A stretch of 64,000 nucleotides of DNA. Origin: Stutzerimonas stutzeri. Lineage in GTDB: Bacteria; Pseudomonadota; Gammaproteobacteria; Pseudomonadales; Pseudomonadaceae. The notes under the pieces were generated by a model that searched no databases, had not been told where the DNA came from, and was given only the letters and a program-made list of their open reading frames with translations. The position numbers were made by a program, and so were the translations under genes. Of the stretch, positions 26,240 to 34,858 are shown piece by piece. Numbering within the stretch: position 1 is the first letter of the stretch; each line of letters opens with the position of its first letter. The stretch covers positions 1,984,001-2,048,000 of the forward strand of contig NC_015740.1 in the NCBI RefSeq assembly GCF_000219605.1. Reading direction: 5' to 3'.

Positions 26240-26288
26240 GGCGTGATTTCCCTACACATTGGAATGACAGGCACGGGATGACATCGCG

Positions 26289-26379
26289 TCTCCCGGGCTT
26301 TTATCCCTCCGTGTAGTCCCGTCCCTGGGACCGGAGAACTCTCGGACCAGCGCCCACTCCCTGTGAGCCGGAACCCTAG
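26289..26379 (-). promoter_or_regulatory. Guanidine-I (ykkC) riboswitch, unit 1
   Basis: Read on the minus strand, the element has the conserved ykkC blocks in order: CTAGGGTTCCG (from 26379), TGGTCCGAGAG, and ACACGG followed by GGGATAAAAGCCCGGGAGA at the 3' end. These are the signature parts of the guanidine-I aptamer, which binds free guanidinium. It ends about 50 bases before the ATG of the binding-protein gene. No U-run terminator lies between, so control may be at translation or by a structure I cannot fold by eye. It should switch on the ten-gene operon 26239 to 17754. Confidence 0.93.
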
Positions 26380-26686
26380 TTCTCCTTGAAGTTGCTCCTG
26401 ATTGTGCCAAGCATCATGAGTGCCGGAGGCGACTCATCCCGTGCAAGGGGGATAGAGCAGGTTGCGTGCCAGATGCGATGGCTGGCAGCGAACTCGCGGA
26501 GTTTCAATGAGTTGCAGCTAGCGCCGGAGCCAACACGGGTGGCGCGCCCGGCACGGCGCTGCTCACTAATGGGGAGGCTTGCTCCGCGATAGTGCGGATG
26601 GTGCAGCTGATGACACCGTTCCGGCCGACCGCCGCCACGGGCCAGGCGGCGCATGGGGCGGTCAGCCCGTTACGGCTTGGCAGAGG
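26380..26686. other. Intergenic region upstream of riboswitch 1
   Basis: No gene seen. It must hold the promoter of the riboswitch-1 operon and the end of the aldo/keto reductase transcript. On the minus strand TTGGCAC (26410-26404) is followed by GC after 11 bases rather than the required 10, a near-miss to a sigma-54 promoter placed just before the aptamer. No clear terminator for the upstream gene was found. Confidence 0.4.
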
Positions 26687-27658
26687 TCAGATTGGCACCG
26701 GCGCATCCTCGCGCAGCAGGCCGTCGCGCTTGAGGGTCTGCCAGAACTCGCGGGGCACCTGGGTGTTGAAGTATTCCATGTACTGCCGAGGACGCTCGGG
26801 ATTGGCCGTGCCCGGGATGACCGAGGCGACCACCGGGTTGGCCAGGCAGAAGTGCAGGACGGCGGCCCGCAGATCGACGCCGCAGCGCTCGGCAGCGGCC
26901 TTGAGCTGCTCCCTGCGCTGGGCGACCTGTGGTGGGATCTGGTCGTACTCATAGTGATCGCCACCGGCCAGGACGCCGGAGTTGAACGGTCCCCCAACGA
27001 CGACGCCAACGTCGCGTGCCTGGCAGGTCGGGAACAGGGTGTCCAGCGCCTCGTCGTGCTCCAGCAGCGAGTAGCGGCCGGCCAGCAGGAACACGTTCGG
27101 GTCGCTCTGCTCCAGAGCCAGGCGGCATGGCTCGACCAGGTTGACCCCCAGGCCCCAGCCGCGAATCACGCCTTCATCGCGCAGCTGGGTCAGCGCCTTC
27201 GCCGCGCCGTTCATGGCCTGCTGGAAGTACTCGCGCCATTGCGGGCCCCATTGGTCTTCGGAAACGTCGTGGATGAACACCACATCGAGGCGATCGACGC
27301 CCATGCGCTCCAGACTGTCCTCGATGGAGCGGCGTGCGCCGTCGGCCGAATAATCCGGCACGCGCTTGTTGGGCAGCTCGTCGACGAAGGGCTTGGCGTT
27401 TTCCGGCTGGCTGGCCGGCTGCAGCAGGCGCCCGACCTTGGTGCTCAGGACGTACTCGTCACGCGGCTTGCCACTCAGCAGGCGCCCGAAGCGCTGCTCG
27501 GCCAGGCCCGCGCCGTAGTGCGGCGACACGTCGTAATAGCGAAAGCCGGCGTCCCAGGCGGCATTGAGGGTGGCGTCGGCGGTTTCTTCGCTGAGCGGAT
27601 GGAACATGTTTCCCAGCGGTGCGCCGCCGAGACCGATGCGTGGCAGGGTGATACGCAT
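26687..27658 (-). CDS. Aldo/keto reductase
   Basis: A 323-residue (alpha/beta)8 NADPH-dependent reductase. The AKR residues are visible: Asp and Tyr in YYDVSPHYGAG, Lys in STKVGR, His in FIHDV. The terminal PGTANPERPRQYMEYFN is the usual cofactor-binding end of the D-threo-aldose/L-fucose/pyridoxal dehydrogenase branch. AAGGAGG lies five bases before the ATG. It is 132 bases downstream of allophanate hydrolase on the same strand, so it may be a tail gene of the guanidine operon, without an obvious step to fill in guanidine breakdown. Confidence 0.85.
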   Translation of the reverse strand: MRITLPRIGLGGAPLGNMFHPLSEETADATLNAAWDAGFRYYDVSPHYGAGLAEQRFGRLLSGKPRDEYVLSTKVGRLLQPASQPENAKPFVDELPNKRVPDYSADGARRSIEDSLERMGVDRLDVVFIHDVSEDQWGPQWREYFQQAMNGAAKALTQLRDEGVIRGWGLGVNLVEPCRLALEQSDPNVFLLAGRYSLLEHDEALDTLFPTCQARDVGVVVGGPFNSGVLAGGDHYEYDQIPPQVAQRREQLKAAAERCGVDLRAAVLHFCLANPVVASVIPGTANPERPRQYMEYFNTQVPREFWQTLKRDGLLREDAPVPI

Positions 27659-27790
27659 GGAGTCCTCCTTCGGATGCAGATGGCGCCGACCGGAGTCGGC
27701 GTGGCTCTGCATCGGAGGTCGGTCCGGCGCTGGATGTTCCGACAATGCGACGGGATGGCCGCAGTGCAACCCCGTCGCTCCTCGTCTGCC

Positions 27791-29593
27791 TCAGCTGCGA
27801 CGCTTCAGATAGGTGCGCCAGCCGCCAAGCTCGGTTATGTCCTGGGCGCCGTCCAGGCCGTAGGGCTCGCAGATGAAGCCTGTTTCCCTGCGGCCGTCGG
27901 CGAGCTGCACCTTGCCCAGGCCGAGCGGTGCCGGAATGCCGGTGAGAAAGGAGCCGAGTTCCTGGCTCGGCAGCTCCCAGACTTCAACCTCGACGGCCGC
28001 TCCGCCTTCGGCGACGCGAACCATGCCCGGGCGCAGCGGTGGCCCGCCGGCCAGCGCGTAGAGCTTGTAGTCCGGCGAGCTGCGGGTGGTTTCCAGCAGC
28101 CGTCCGCCACGCTGCCTGAGTTGCCAGTTCAGCGGCAGGCCGTCCAGGTGCGCTCCGCAGACCACCAGGCGGGCGCGGTCGTTGCGGGCCGGATTCCGGG
28201 GCGGCGGGGTAATGAGCGCGTTGCCGCCGATCAACTTCAGCCCTGTCTGATGCTGCAGCGCATCGGCCAGGCTCAGCAGGTACTGGTCGGTGAACACCCG
28301 GCCGAACAGCGTCACGCCCCAGGGCAGGCCGTTGTGCATGGTGGCGGCCGGCACCGCGACAGCGGCGTAGTCGAGCATGTTCATGAAGTTGGTGTAGTAG
28401 CCCAGGTCCGAATTGCGCTTGACCGGCTCGGCGTGAAGTTCGGCGAGCGTCACTGGGCGCGGGTAGGCGGGCGTCAGCACACAATCGACCTCGGCCATGG
28501 TGCGGTCGCAGACGGCCTTGAGTTGCTGCAGGCGGTATTGCGCCTGGAACAGCTGCACGGCGGTTGTACCGGGGGCTTTCTCCAGAACGGCTTTTATTAC
28601 CGGCAGCACGGCGTCGGGCTGCTGCTCGATCAGCGCTCCCGCCACGCTGTAGCGTTCGGCCACCCAGGGGCCTTCGTAGAGCAGGCGTGCAGCTTCGAGG
28701 AAGGGGGCGAAGTCCACTTCCACCGGCTCGCCGCCGAGGGCTTTCAGCTGTTCGATGGTGGCGGCGAACAACGCCGCGCTTTCCGCGCAGCCGAGAAATT
28801 CCAGGTGCTGGGGTATGCCGAAGCGGAAGGTCTTGATCTGGCCGAAGGCCGAGCCGTCATTCCACAGCGGGTTGCTACGGCTGTACTCGTCGCGCGCATC
28901 GAGCCTGGCGGTGAGCGCCAGCAGCTGACTGGCTTCGGCCGCCGTGGCGGTGAAGAAGGTCACGCAGTCCAGCGTACGGCAGGCCGGGACAACGCCGGCG
29001 GTGGAGATCAGCCCTTTGCTCGCTTTCAGGCCCACCAGGTTGTTCAGCGCCGCCGGCACCCGGCCGGAACCGGCGGTATCGGTGCCCAGCGCGAAGGAAC
29101 AGAGCCCGAGCGCAACGGCTAGCGAGGAGCCAGCGCTGGAGCCGCCGGAGGGGTAGTCCGGGTGCACCGAGTTGCGGCATTCGCCATAGGGCGAGCGGGT
29201 GCCGTTGAGGCCGGTGGCGAACTGGTCGAGGTTGGTCTTGCCCAGCGGCACCGCGCCGAGGGCGATCAACTGATCGACGACGGTGGCGCTGGTCTCCGGT
29301 GTGTAGGCATACGCGGGACAGGCGGCGGTGGTGGGTACGCCGACGAGATCGATGTTGTCCTTGATGGCGAAGGGAATGCCGTAGAGCGGCAGCTCGGCGG
29401 GCGTCTTGCCGTCGAGGGCGGCCAGATACGGCTCGAGCTCCGCGGCCGTCATCAGGTGGATGAATGCGTTGAACTCAGGGTTGAGTTCCGCAGCCTTGTC
29501 GCGCAGTGCAATGAACAGCTGGCGCGGGGTGATGTCCCCGGCGGTGTAGGCGGCGCTCAGGGTGGTGAGGCGCAGGTCGAATGTCGTGGTCAT
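27791..29593 (-). CDS. atzF: Allophanate hydrolase
   Basis: A 600-residue amidase-signature enzyme. Catalytic Lys78 (AIKDNID), cis-Ser152 (SGGSSAGSS) and Ser176 (GTDTAGSGR) have the same spacing, 74 and 24 residues, as Lys91/Ser165/Ser189 of characterised AtzF. The C-terminal part (about 440-600) matches the AtzF C-terminal domain seen in stand-alone allophanate hydrolases. It splits allophanate to carbon dioxide and two ammonia, the last step of guanidine breakdown. It lies 129 bases after the carboxylase gene, a gap that holds repeat hairpins. Confidence 0.94.
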   Translation of the reverse strand: MTTTFDLRLTTLSAAYTAGDITPRQLFIALRDKAAELNPEFNAFIHLMTAAELEPYLAALDGKTPAELPLYGIPFAIKDNIDLVGVPTTAACPAYAYTPETSATVVDQLIALGAVPLGKTNLDQFATGLNGTRSPYGECRNSVHPDYPSGGSSAGSSLAVALGLCSFALGTDTAGSGRVPAALNNLVGLKASKGLISTAGVVPACRTLDCVTFFTATAAEASQLLALTARLDARDEYSRSNPLWNDGSAFGQIKTFRFGIPQHLEFLGCAESAALFAATIEQLKALGGEPVEVDFAPFLEAARLLYEGPWVAERYSVAGALIEQQPDAVLPVIKAVLEKAPGTTAVQLFQAQYRLQQLKAVCDRTMAEVDCVLTPAYPRPVTLAELHAEPVKRNSDLGYYTNFMNMLDYAAVAVPAATMHNGLPWGVTLFGRVFTDQYLLSLADALQHQTGLKLIGGNALITPPPRNPARNDRARLVVCGAHLDGLPLNWQLRQRGGRLLETTRSSPDYKLYALAGGPPLRPGMVRVAEGGAAVEVEVWELPSQELGSFLTGIPAPLGLGKVQLADGRRETGFICEPYGLDGAQDITELGGWRTYLKRRS

Positions 29594-29609
29594 CTCATGT
29601 CCCTCGTAG

Positions 29610-29695
29610 GGTGGAAAACGGCGAAGCCTTTTCCACCGCGATGTTCGTTGCCGGCCCGCTGGGCCGGTTGGTGGATCGATAAAGCGCGATCCACC
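29610..29695. repeat. Cluster of three hairpin repeats (REP-like) between carboxylase and atzF
   Basis: Three inverted repeats in 86 bases: GGTGGAAAA / TTTTCCACC (29610-29618, 29629-29637, with an inner GGC/GCC pairing), CCGGCCC / GGGCCGG (29651-29657, 29661-29667), and GGTGGATCG / CGATCCACC (29670-29678, 29687-29695). The GGTGGA...TCCACC pair looks like a dispersed intergenic repeat family of this Pseudomonas group. Likely effects are transcript stabilisation or differential expression. Confidence 0.6.
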
Positions 29696-29722
29696 CGACG
29701 TTGCTTCGGGTGCCGAGGGGCC

Positions 29723-32700
29723 TCACGCCTCCTCGATCACCACCACCCGCTGGCCTGCGCGCACCGGCGAGCCGGGCTGGGCGCGGACTTCCTTGACCAC
29801 GCCGGCGACCGGCGCGGTGAGCGGGATTTCCATCTTCATGCTCTCGAGGATCACCAGCACGTCGCCGGCCTCGACCCGCGTGCCCTCGGCCACCGACACC
29901 TGCCAGAGGTTGCCGGCAATGTGGCTTTCGATGCCGTGCTGGCCGGCGCCGAGCGGGGCGTCCTCGCCGAGGTCGGCGGCGACTTCCTCGCTCTCGAAGT
30001 GCGCCTGGCCCGATTCGATCCAGCGCTGGCGCTCGGCGTCGAAGGCGCCGCGCTGCTGGCGACGGAAGGCGTCGATGCTGTCGGCCTCGGCGGCAAGAAA
30101 GTCCTGGTAGTCGGACAGGCGCAGCTCGGTGTTCTCGATCTTCAGCGGGTAGCGGCCCAGCGGGAAATCGCGGCGGATCCTCACAAGCTCCTCCGCCGAG
30201 ACCGGGTAGAAGCGGATCTGGTCGAAGAAGCGCAGCAGCCACGGCAGGCCGCCGAACGCCTCGACCGCGCGGTAGCGGTTCCACATCTGCAGGGTGCGGC
30301 CGACGAACTGGTAGCCGCCCGGGCCTTCCATGCCGTAGATGCACATGTAGGCGCCGCCGATGCCCACCGAGTTCTCCGCGGTCCAGGTGCGCGCCGGGTT
30401 GTACTTGGTGGTGACCAGGCGGTGGCGCGGGTCCAGCGGGGTGGCCACCGGCGCACCGAGGTAGACGTCGCCCAGGCCCATCACCAGATAGCTGGCGTCG
30501 AACACCGTGCGGTACACCGCCTCGAGATTCGGGAGGTCGTTGATGCGGCGGATGAACTCCAGGTTGCTCGGGCACCAGGGCGCGTCCTTGCGCACCGTGG
30601 TCATGTACTTCTCGATGGCCAACTGGCAGGCCGGGTCGTCCCAGGACAGCGGCAGGTGGACGATGCGCGAGGGCACCTTCAGGTCCTGCGCGGCGCACAC
30701 GGCATCCCACAGGCCGGCGACAATCTCCAACAGATTCTCCAGCGCCAGGGTCTCGGGCTGGTAGTGCACCTGCAGGGAGCGGATGCCGGGCGTCAGGTCG
30801 ATGACGCCGTCGAGCTGCTTGGCTTCGAGGGCCTGCATCAGCGCATGGCCACGGAAGCGCAGCACCAGGTCCAGCTCCGGCGCGCCGATTTCCAGCAACA
30901 GGTGGGTGTCGCCGGAGAGGCGGGCGACCAGGCGGCTGTCCGCTTCACCGATATCGAGCACGATGGGCGACTGCAGCGCCACCGGCGTGGCGACCACGGC
31001 CGCCGGCGCGAGGCTGGCGCACTCGGCATCGGCGGCCTTGGCCAGCTGGCGTGCGGTCAGCACGTCCACCGGCACGAAGCGCACCTTGTCGCCGGCCTTG
31101 AGCTGGCCGAGCTGCCACAGATCCGCCTCGATGATGGTCACCGGGCAGACGAAGCCGCCCAGGCTCGGGCCGTCCGGGCCGAGGATCACCGGCATGTCGC
31201 CGGTGAAGTCCACCGCGCCGATGGCGTAGGGGTTGTCGTGGATGTTCGATGGGTGCAGGCCGGCCTCGCCGCCGCTCTCGCGCACCCACTCGGGTTTCGG
31301 GCCGATCAGGCGCACCCCGGTGCGGCTGGAGTTGAAGTGCACTTCCCAGTCGGTGGCGAAGAACTTGTCGATATAGCCTTCGGTGAAGTATTCCGGCGCG
31401 CCGTGCGGGCCGTAGATCACCCGCAGCTCGCGCACCGCCGGCAGGGCGCTGCACAGCTCGGCGGCGAGCCTGGCGCCGGCCGACGAGTCGCTCAGCGGTG
31501 CCAGGTGCAGCACGTCGCCGGCGCGCAGGGCGCGGCCACCGTGGCCGCCGAACTGGCCGAGGGTGAAGGTGCTCTTGCTGCCCAGATACTCCGGCACCTG
31601 CACCCCGCCGCGCACGGCCAGGTAGGAGCGCGCACCGGCGCCGGCAATAGTGCCGATGGTCAGGGTGCGGCCGGCCGGGACGAAAATGGCGGTGCACATC
31701 GGCTGTTCGACGTCATCGAGCTTCACGGGGATCGCGGCGCCGGTCAGCGCCACCACCGCGTCGGTGTTGAAGCGCAGGATCGGCCCGCTCATGGTGATTT
31801 CCAGCCCGGCAGCGTCCTCGGGGTTGCCGAGCAGGGCGTTGCCCAGGCGCAGCGCGCGTCTGTCCATCGGGCCGGACGGCGGCACGCCCACCGCCCAGTA
31901 GCCGAGGCGGCCGGGGAAGTCCTGCACGGTGGTCTGGGTGCCGGCGCTGATCACCTCGAAGGTGCTGGCCGAATAGCGCAGACCTTCCAGGCAGCGGGTC
32001 CAGGGCGTGCCGAGGGCGAAGGGGGCAAAGCCGAGGATCTGGCGCAGATAATCGCGGTTGGTTTCCACGCCGTAGAGCAGGGTGTCGCCGAGGGCGGCGT
32101 CCAGCGCGACGCGGGCCGCTTCGCGGCTCGGCGCGCAGCTGATGACCTTGGCGATCATCGGGTCGAAATACGGCGGGATCTCGCAGCCGGCTTCGACCCA
32201 GGTGTCGATGCGCAGGCTCTTGCCGTCAGCGGCCGGGAAGGCCACGGCGGTCAACAGGCCCGGGCTCGGCTGGAAGTCGCGGCCCGGGTCCTCGGCGTAG
32301 ACGCGCGCCTGGATCGCGTGGCCGCTCGGCTTGAGATCCTTCACCAGCTCGGCCAACGGCGGCAGGTCGCCGGCGGCCAGCTCGATCATCCAGCGCACCA
32401 GGTCCACGCCCCAGACCTGCTCGGTGACGCCGTGCTCCACCTGCAGGCGGGTGTTTACCTCGAGGAAGTAGAAACGCTCGGCTTCGGCGTCGTAGACGAA
32501 CTCCACGGTGCCGGCGCTGCGATAGCTGACCGCCTTGGCCAGGGTGATCGCCGCCTGGCACAGGGCCGCGGCCATGCCGACCGGCAGGTTCGGCGCCGGG
32601 GTTTCCTCCAGCACCTTCTGGTTGCGCCGCTGTACCGAGCAGTCGCGCACGCCCAAGGCAATGACTTCGCCGGCGCCGTCGCCGAACACCTGCACCTCCA

Positions 32701-33322
32701 GGTGGCGGGCGCGCTCGATGTATTTCTCGATGAACACGCCCGAATCGCTGAAGTTGTTCTGCCCCAGACGCTTGACCGCGTCGAAGGCATCAGTGAGTTC
32801 CGCCGCCGAGCGGCACACGCGCATCCCGATACCGCCACCGCCGGCGGTGCTTTTCAGCATCACCGGGTAGCCGACCTGCTCGGCTGCGCCGAGGGCATCG
32901 GCGAGGCTGTCGAGCAGCTCGGTGCCCTCCAGCATCGGTACGCCGCGTTGTTTGGCCAAGGCGCGGGCGGTGTGCTTGAGGCCAAACACCCGCAGCTGTT
33001 CCGGCGTCGGGCCGACGAAGGCGATCCCGGCGGCCTCGCAGGCTTCGGCAAACGCCGCGTTCTCGGAGAGAAACCCGTAGCCGGGGTGGATGGCTTTCGC
33101 GCCGGTTTCACGGGCGATGCGGAGAATCTTCTGCGCGTCCAGATAGGTCTGTGTGGCCGGGCCTTCGCCCAGGCTGTGGGCCTCGTCGGCCTGCTGCAGA
33201 TGCAGGCTGGCGGCGTCGGCCTCGGAGTAGACGGCCACGCCGTTCACATTCAGGTTGCGCAGCGTACGCAGGATGCGGCAGGCAATGGCGCCGCGGTTGG
33301 CGATCAGCAGTTTGTCGAACAT
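29723..33322 (-). CDS. Urea/guanidine carboxylase (biotin-dependent)
   Basis: A 1199-residue biotin enzyme. Biotin carboxylase domain (1-450: STAGGGGIGMRV, FLEVNTRLQVEHGVTEQVW), KipA/AHS2-like half (about 455-770: VQDFPGRLGYWAVGVPPSGPM), KipI/AHS1-like half (about 780-1095: MCIYGMEGPGGYQFVGRT), then a biotinyl domain with ESMKM and target Lys1163. Annotated widely as urea carboxylase, enzymes of this kind next to ykkC riboswitches and CgdAB carboxylate guanidine to carboxyguanidine. The riboswitch, CgdAB and AtzF here strongly favour guanidine. The ribosome site GAGGG lies nine bases before the ATG, inside a preceding small frame. Confidence 0.93.
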   Translation of the reverse strand: MFDKLLIANRGAIACRILRTLRNLNVNGVAVYSEADAASLHLQQADEAHSLGEGPATQTYLDAQKILRIARETGAKAIHPGYGFLSENAAFAEACEAAGIAFVGPTPEQLRVFGLKHTARALAKQRGVPMLEGTELLDSLADALGAAEQVGYPVMLKSTAGGGGIGMRVCRSAAELTDAFDAVKRLGQNNFSDSGVFIEKYIERARHLEVQVFGDGAGEVIALGVRDCSVQRRNQKVLEETPAPNLPVGMAAALCQAAITLAKAVSYRSAGTVEFVYDAEAERFYFLEVNTRLQVEHGVTEQVWGVDLVRWMIELAAGDLPPLAELVKDLKPSGHAIQARVYAEDPGRDFQPSPGLLTAVAFPAADGKSLRIDTWVEAGCEIPPYFDPMIAKVISCAPSREAARVALDAALGDTLLYGVETNRDYLRQILGFAPFALGTPWTRCLEGLRYSASTFEVISAGTQTTVQDFPGRLGYWAVGVPPSGPMDRRALRLGNALLGNPEDAAGLEITMSGPILRFNTDAVVALTGAAIPVKLDDVEQPMCTAIFVPAGRTLTIGTIAGAGARSYLAVRGGVQVPEYLGSKSTFTLGQFGGHGGRALRAGDVLHLAPLSDSSAGARLAAELCSALPAVRELRVIYGPHGAPEYFTEGYIDKFFATDWEVHFNSSRTGVRLIGPKPEWVRESGGEAGLHPSNIHDNPYAIGAVDFTGDMPVILGPDGPSLGGFVCPVTIIEADLWQLGQLKAGDKVRFVPVDVLTARQLAKAADAECASLAPAAVVATPVALQSPIVLDIGEADSRLVARLSGDTHLLLEIGAPELDLVLRFRGHALMQALEAKQLDGVIDLTPGIRSLQVHYQPETLALENLLEIVAGLWDAVCAAQDLKVPSRIVHLPLSWDDPACQLAIEKYMTTVRKDAPWCPSNLEFIRRINDLPNLEAVYRTVFDASYLVMGLGDVYLGAPVATPLDPRHRLVTTKYNPARTWTAENSVGIGGAYMCIYGMEGPGGYQFVGRTLQMWNRYRAVEAFGGLPWLLRFFDQIRFYPVSAEELVRIRRDFPLGRYPLKIENTELRLSDYQDFLAAEADSIDAFRRQQRGAFDAERQRWIESGQAHFESEEVAADLGEDAPLGAGQHGIESHIAGNLWQVSVAEGTRVEAGDVLVILESMKMEIPLTAPVAGVVKEVRAQPGSPVRAGQRVVVIEEA

Positions 33323-33324
33323 GG

Positions 33325-33480
33325 TCAGTAACCCTCGAAGGGCTGGCGGGCCGTCCCGCCTTTATTCATCAGTGCCACGGCCGTCCGTGGTTGGGGAGGG
33401 TTCTTCGTTGCCGGTCGCTGGGGTCGCTGCCCGGCGCGCGCCTGCAGCAGCGGCAGCAGGTAGCGACGTAACAGCGGCAT
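33325..33480 (-). CDS. Small frame filling the cgdB-carboxylase gap (51 codons)
   Basis: The ATG overlaps the cgdB stop by one base (TGATG) and the stop lies two bases before the carboxylase ATG, so the frame fills the whole 150-base gap exactly. The peptide starts [19 protein letters not shown], a basic amphipathic Leu/Pro segment, and ends in GTARQPFEGY. I do not recognise it. The end also encodes the carboxylase ribosome site. In high-GC DNA an open frame of this length can occur by chance, but the double coupling is notable. It could be a real small protein or only a translational bridge. Confidence 0.4.
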   Translation of the reverse strand: MPLLRRYLLPLLQARAGQRPQRPATKNPPQPRTAVALMNKGGTARQPFEGY

Positions 33481-34115
33481 CAGTTCCACACCAGCACCTC
33501 GGCGGGCGTCGGGTTCCAGCCGTTGCAGGGGTTGTTCAGCTGCGGGCAGTTGGAGATCAGCACGATCACGTCCTGCTCGGCCTTCAGCTCCACATACTTG
33601 CCTGGCGCGGAGATGCCGTCGGCGAACGTCAGGCCGCCTTCGGGGGTCACCGGCACGTTCATGAAGAAGTTGATGTTGGCGCCAATGTCGCGCTTGGTCA
33701 GGCGACCGTCGTTGAGGCTCGCGCGCAGGAAGTTGTCACGGCAGCTGTGCATGTAGCGCTTGTCCAGCGCGTAGCGCACCACGTTGCTCTCCTGGGCGCA
33801 GGCCCCGCCGAGGGTGTCATGGCGGCCGCAGGTGTCGGCGGTGATGGTCAGAAGCGGATTGCCGAGGTTCGAATAGAGCACCGTGCCGGTGGTGAGGTAG
33901 ACGCGGTTCTGCCGGCGCAGAGTGCGCTGCGGGTCGTAGCGCTCGCGCGGGTTTTTCGCGCTGAAGAACAGCGTGTCCACCGCCTGGTTGCCTTCGAGAT
34001 CGAGCAGGCGCAGGGTCTGTCCGGCCTTGACTTCGAACAGGTACGGTTCGCCGGCCGGGATCACATGGCGGAACGCGGCGGTTTCGGGGTGCAGGCTGCT
34101 TTCGGTAAGGCTCAT
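33480..34115 (-). CDS. cgdB: Carboxyguanidine deiminase subunit CgdB (urea-amidolyase-associated protein 2)
   Basis: A 211-residue protein of the UAAP2 family: [38 protein letters not shown], and a C-terminal cysteine cluster [18 protein letters not shown]. Together with UAAP1 it forms the enzyme that deiminates carboxyguanidine to allophanate, between the carboxylase and AtzF steps. The older label connects it with urea amidolyase. GGAGG lies eight bases before the ATG, 13 bases after cgdA. The Cys/His residues in TCGRHD are likely metal or catalytic ligands. Confidence 0.92.
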   Translation of the reverse strand: MSLTESSLHPETAAFRHVIPAGEPYLFEVKAGQTLRLLDLEGNQAVDTLFFSAKNPRERYDPQRTLRRQNRVYLTTGTVLYSNLGNPLLTITADTCGRHDTLGGACAQESNVVRYALDKRYMHSCRDNFLRASLNDGRLTKRDIGANINFFMNVPVTPEGGLTFADGISAPGKYVELKAEQDVIVLISNCPQLNNPCNGWNPTPAEVLVWN

Positions 34116-34128
34116 CGCGGCCACCTCC

Positions 34129-34857
34129 TCAGATGTACAGACGTTCGGTGTTGTGAAAGGCACGGCCGTTTTCCGGGCGCGAGGTGCGGCAGAGCACGCT
34201 GATGCCATCGCTCTCGACCTTGTGCCAGCTCAGCTGCACCGGTTTGGGTGCGTACAGCGGATTGGGGTCCAGCGGATGCTGCAGGGCGGTGAGGATCACC
34301 AGGGTGTCCATCGGTGCGTACAGTTCTATGTAATCGCCGGCTTTGGAGTGGCCCTGGTGGAAGGCGAAGGCACCGTCGGCGGTGACGTCCACGCGACTGA
34401 ACAGATTGAGCACCATGAGCAGGTCCTGCAGGTTCAGGTTCCACTTGCCCATTTCCACCAGCAGGTTGTCGGTGCCATTGCGGAAGAAGCCGTTGCGCAG
34501 TTCCTGATAGCGGCCCTGGCCGTACTTCTCGGCGACTTCATCGGCGTTCAGCACACCGCCGAAGCTGTCGTGCCAGCCGCAGGTGTCGGCCGTGATGGCG
34601 GCGAGTACGCGCCCCATGTCCGAGTACAGGCAATGCCCCGCGGTGAGCTTGGCGGTGTGCTGGCCCTTGAGGGTATCCGGCAGGTTCAGCCGCTCGCTCT
34701 TCTCCTGGGCGTTGAGCAGCATCAGGCTGACGTTGGCGCCGCCTTCGAGATCGGTCAGACGCAGCAGTTGACCGCGCTTGAGGATGAAGGAGGTGTGGCC
34801 GCCGCCGGGAACGGTTTCCTCGTACAGCGTGGGGCGGATCGCGAGTGAAGCACTCAT
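34129..34857 (-). CDS. cgdA: Carboxyguanidine deiminase subunit CgdA (urea-amidolyase-associated protein 1)
   Basis: A 242-residue UAAP1-family protein homologous to Cgd[79 protein letters not shown]. It forms a heteromer with CgdB. AAGGAG lies six bases before the ATG, directly after the ABC ATPase gene. Both subunits keep the TADTCG-HD motif, so each may contribute to the active site. Confidence 0.92.
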   Translation of the reverse strand: MSASLAIRPTLYEETVPGGGHTSFILKRGQLLRLTDLEGGANVSLMLLNAQEKSERLNLPDTLKGQHTAKLTAGHCLYSDMGRVLAAITADTCGWHDSFGGVLNADEVAEKYGQGRYQELRNGFFRNGTDNLLVEMGKWNLNLQDLLMVLNLFSRVDVTADGAFAFHQGHSKAGDYIELYAPMDTLVILTALQHPLDPNPLYAPKPVQLSWHKVESDGISVLCRTSRPENGRAFHNTERLYI

Positions 34858-34858
34858 G

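Noticed and set aside
29162..33331. Very long plus-strand open frame opposite the carboxylase and atzF genes
   Set aside because: It is the antisense of real genes, an artefact of GC-rich codon use; composition is Arg/Gly/His-rich without domains.
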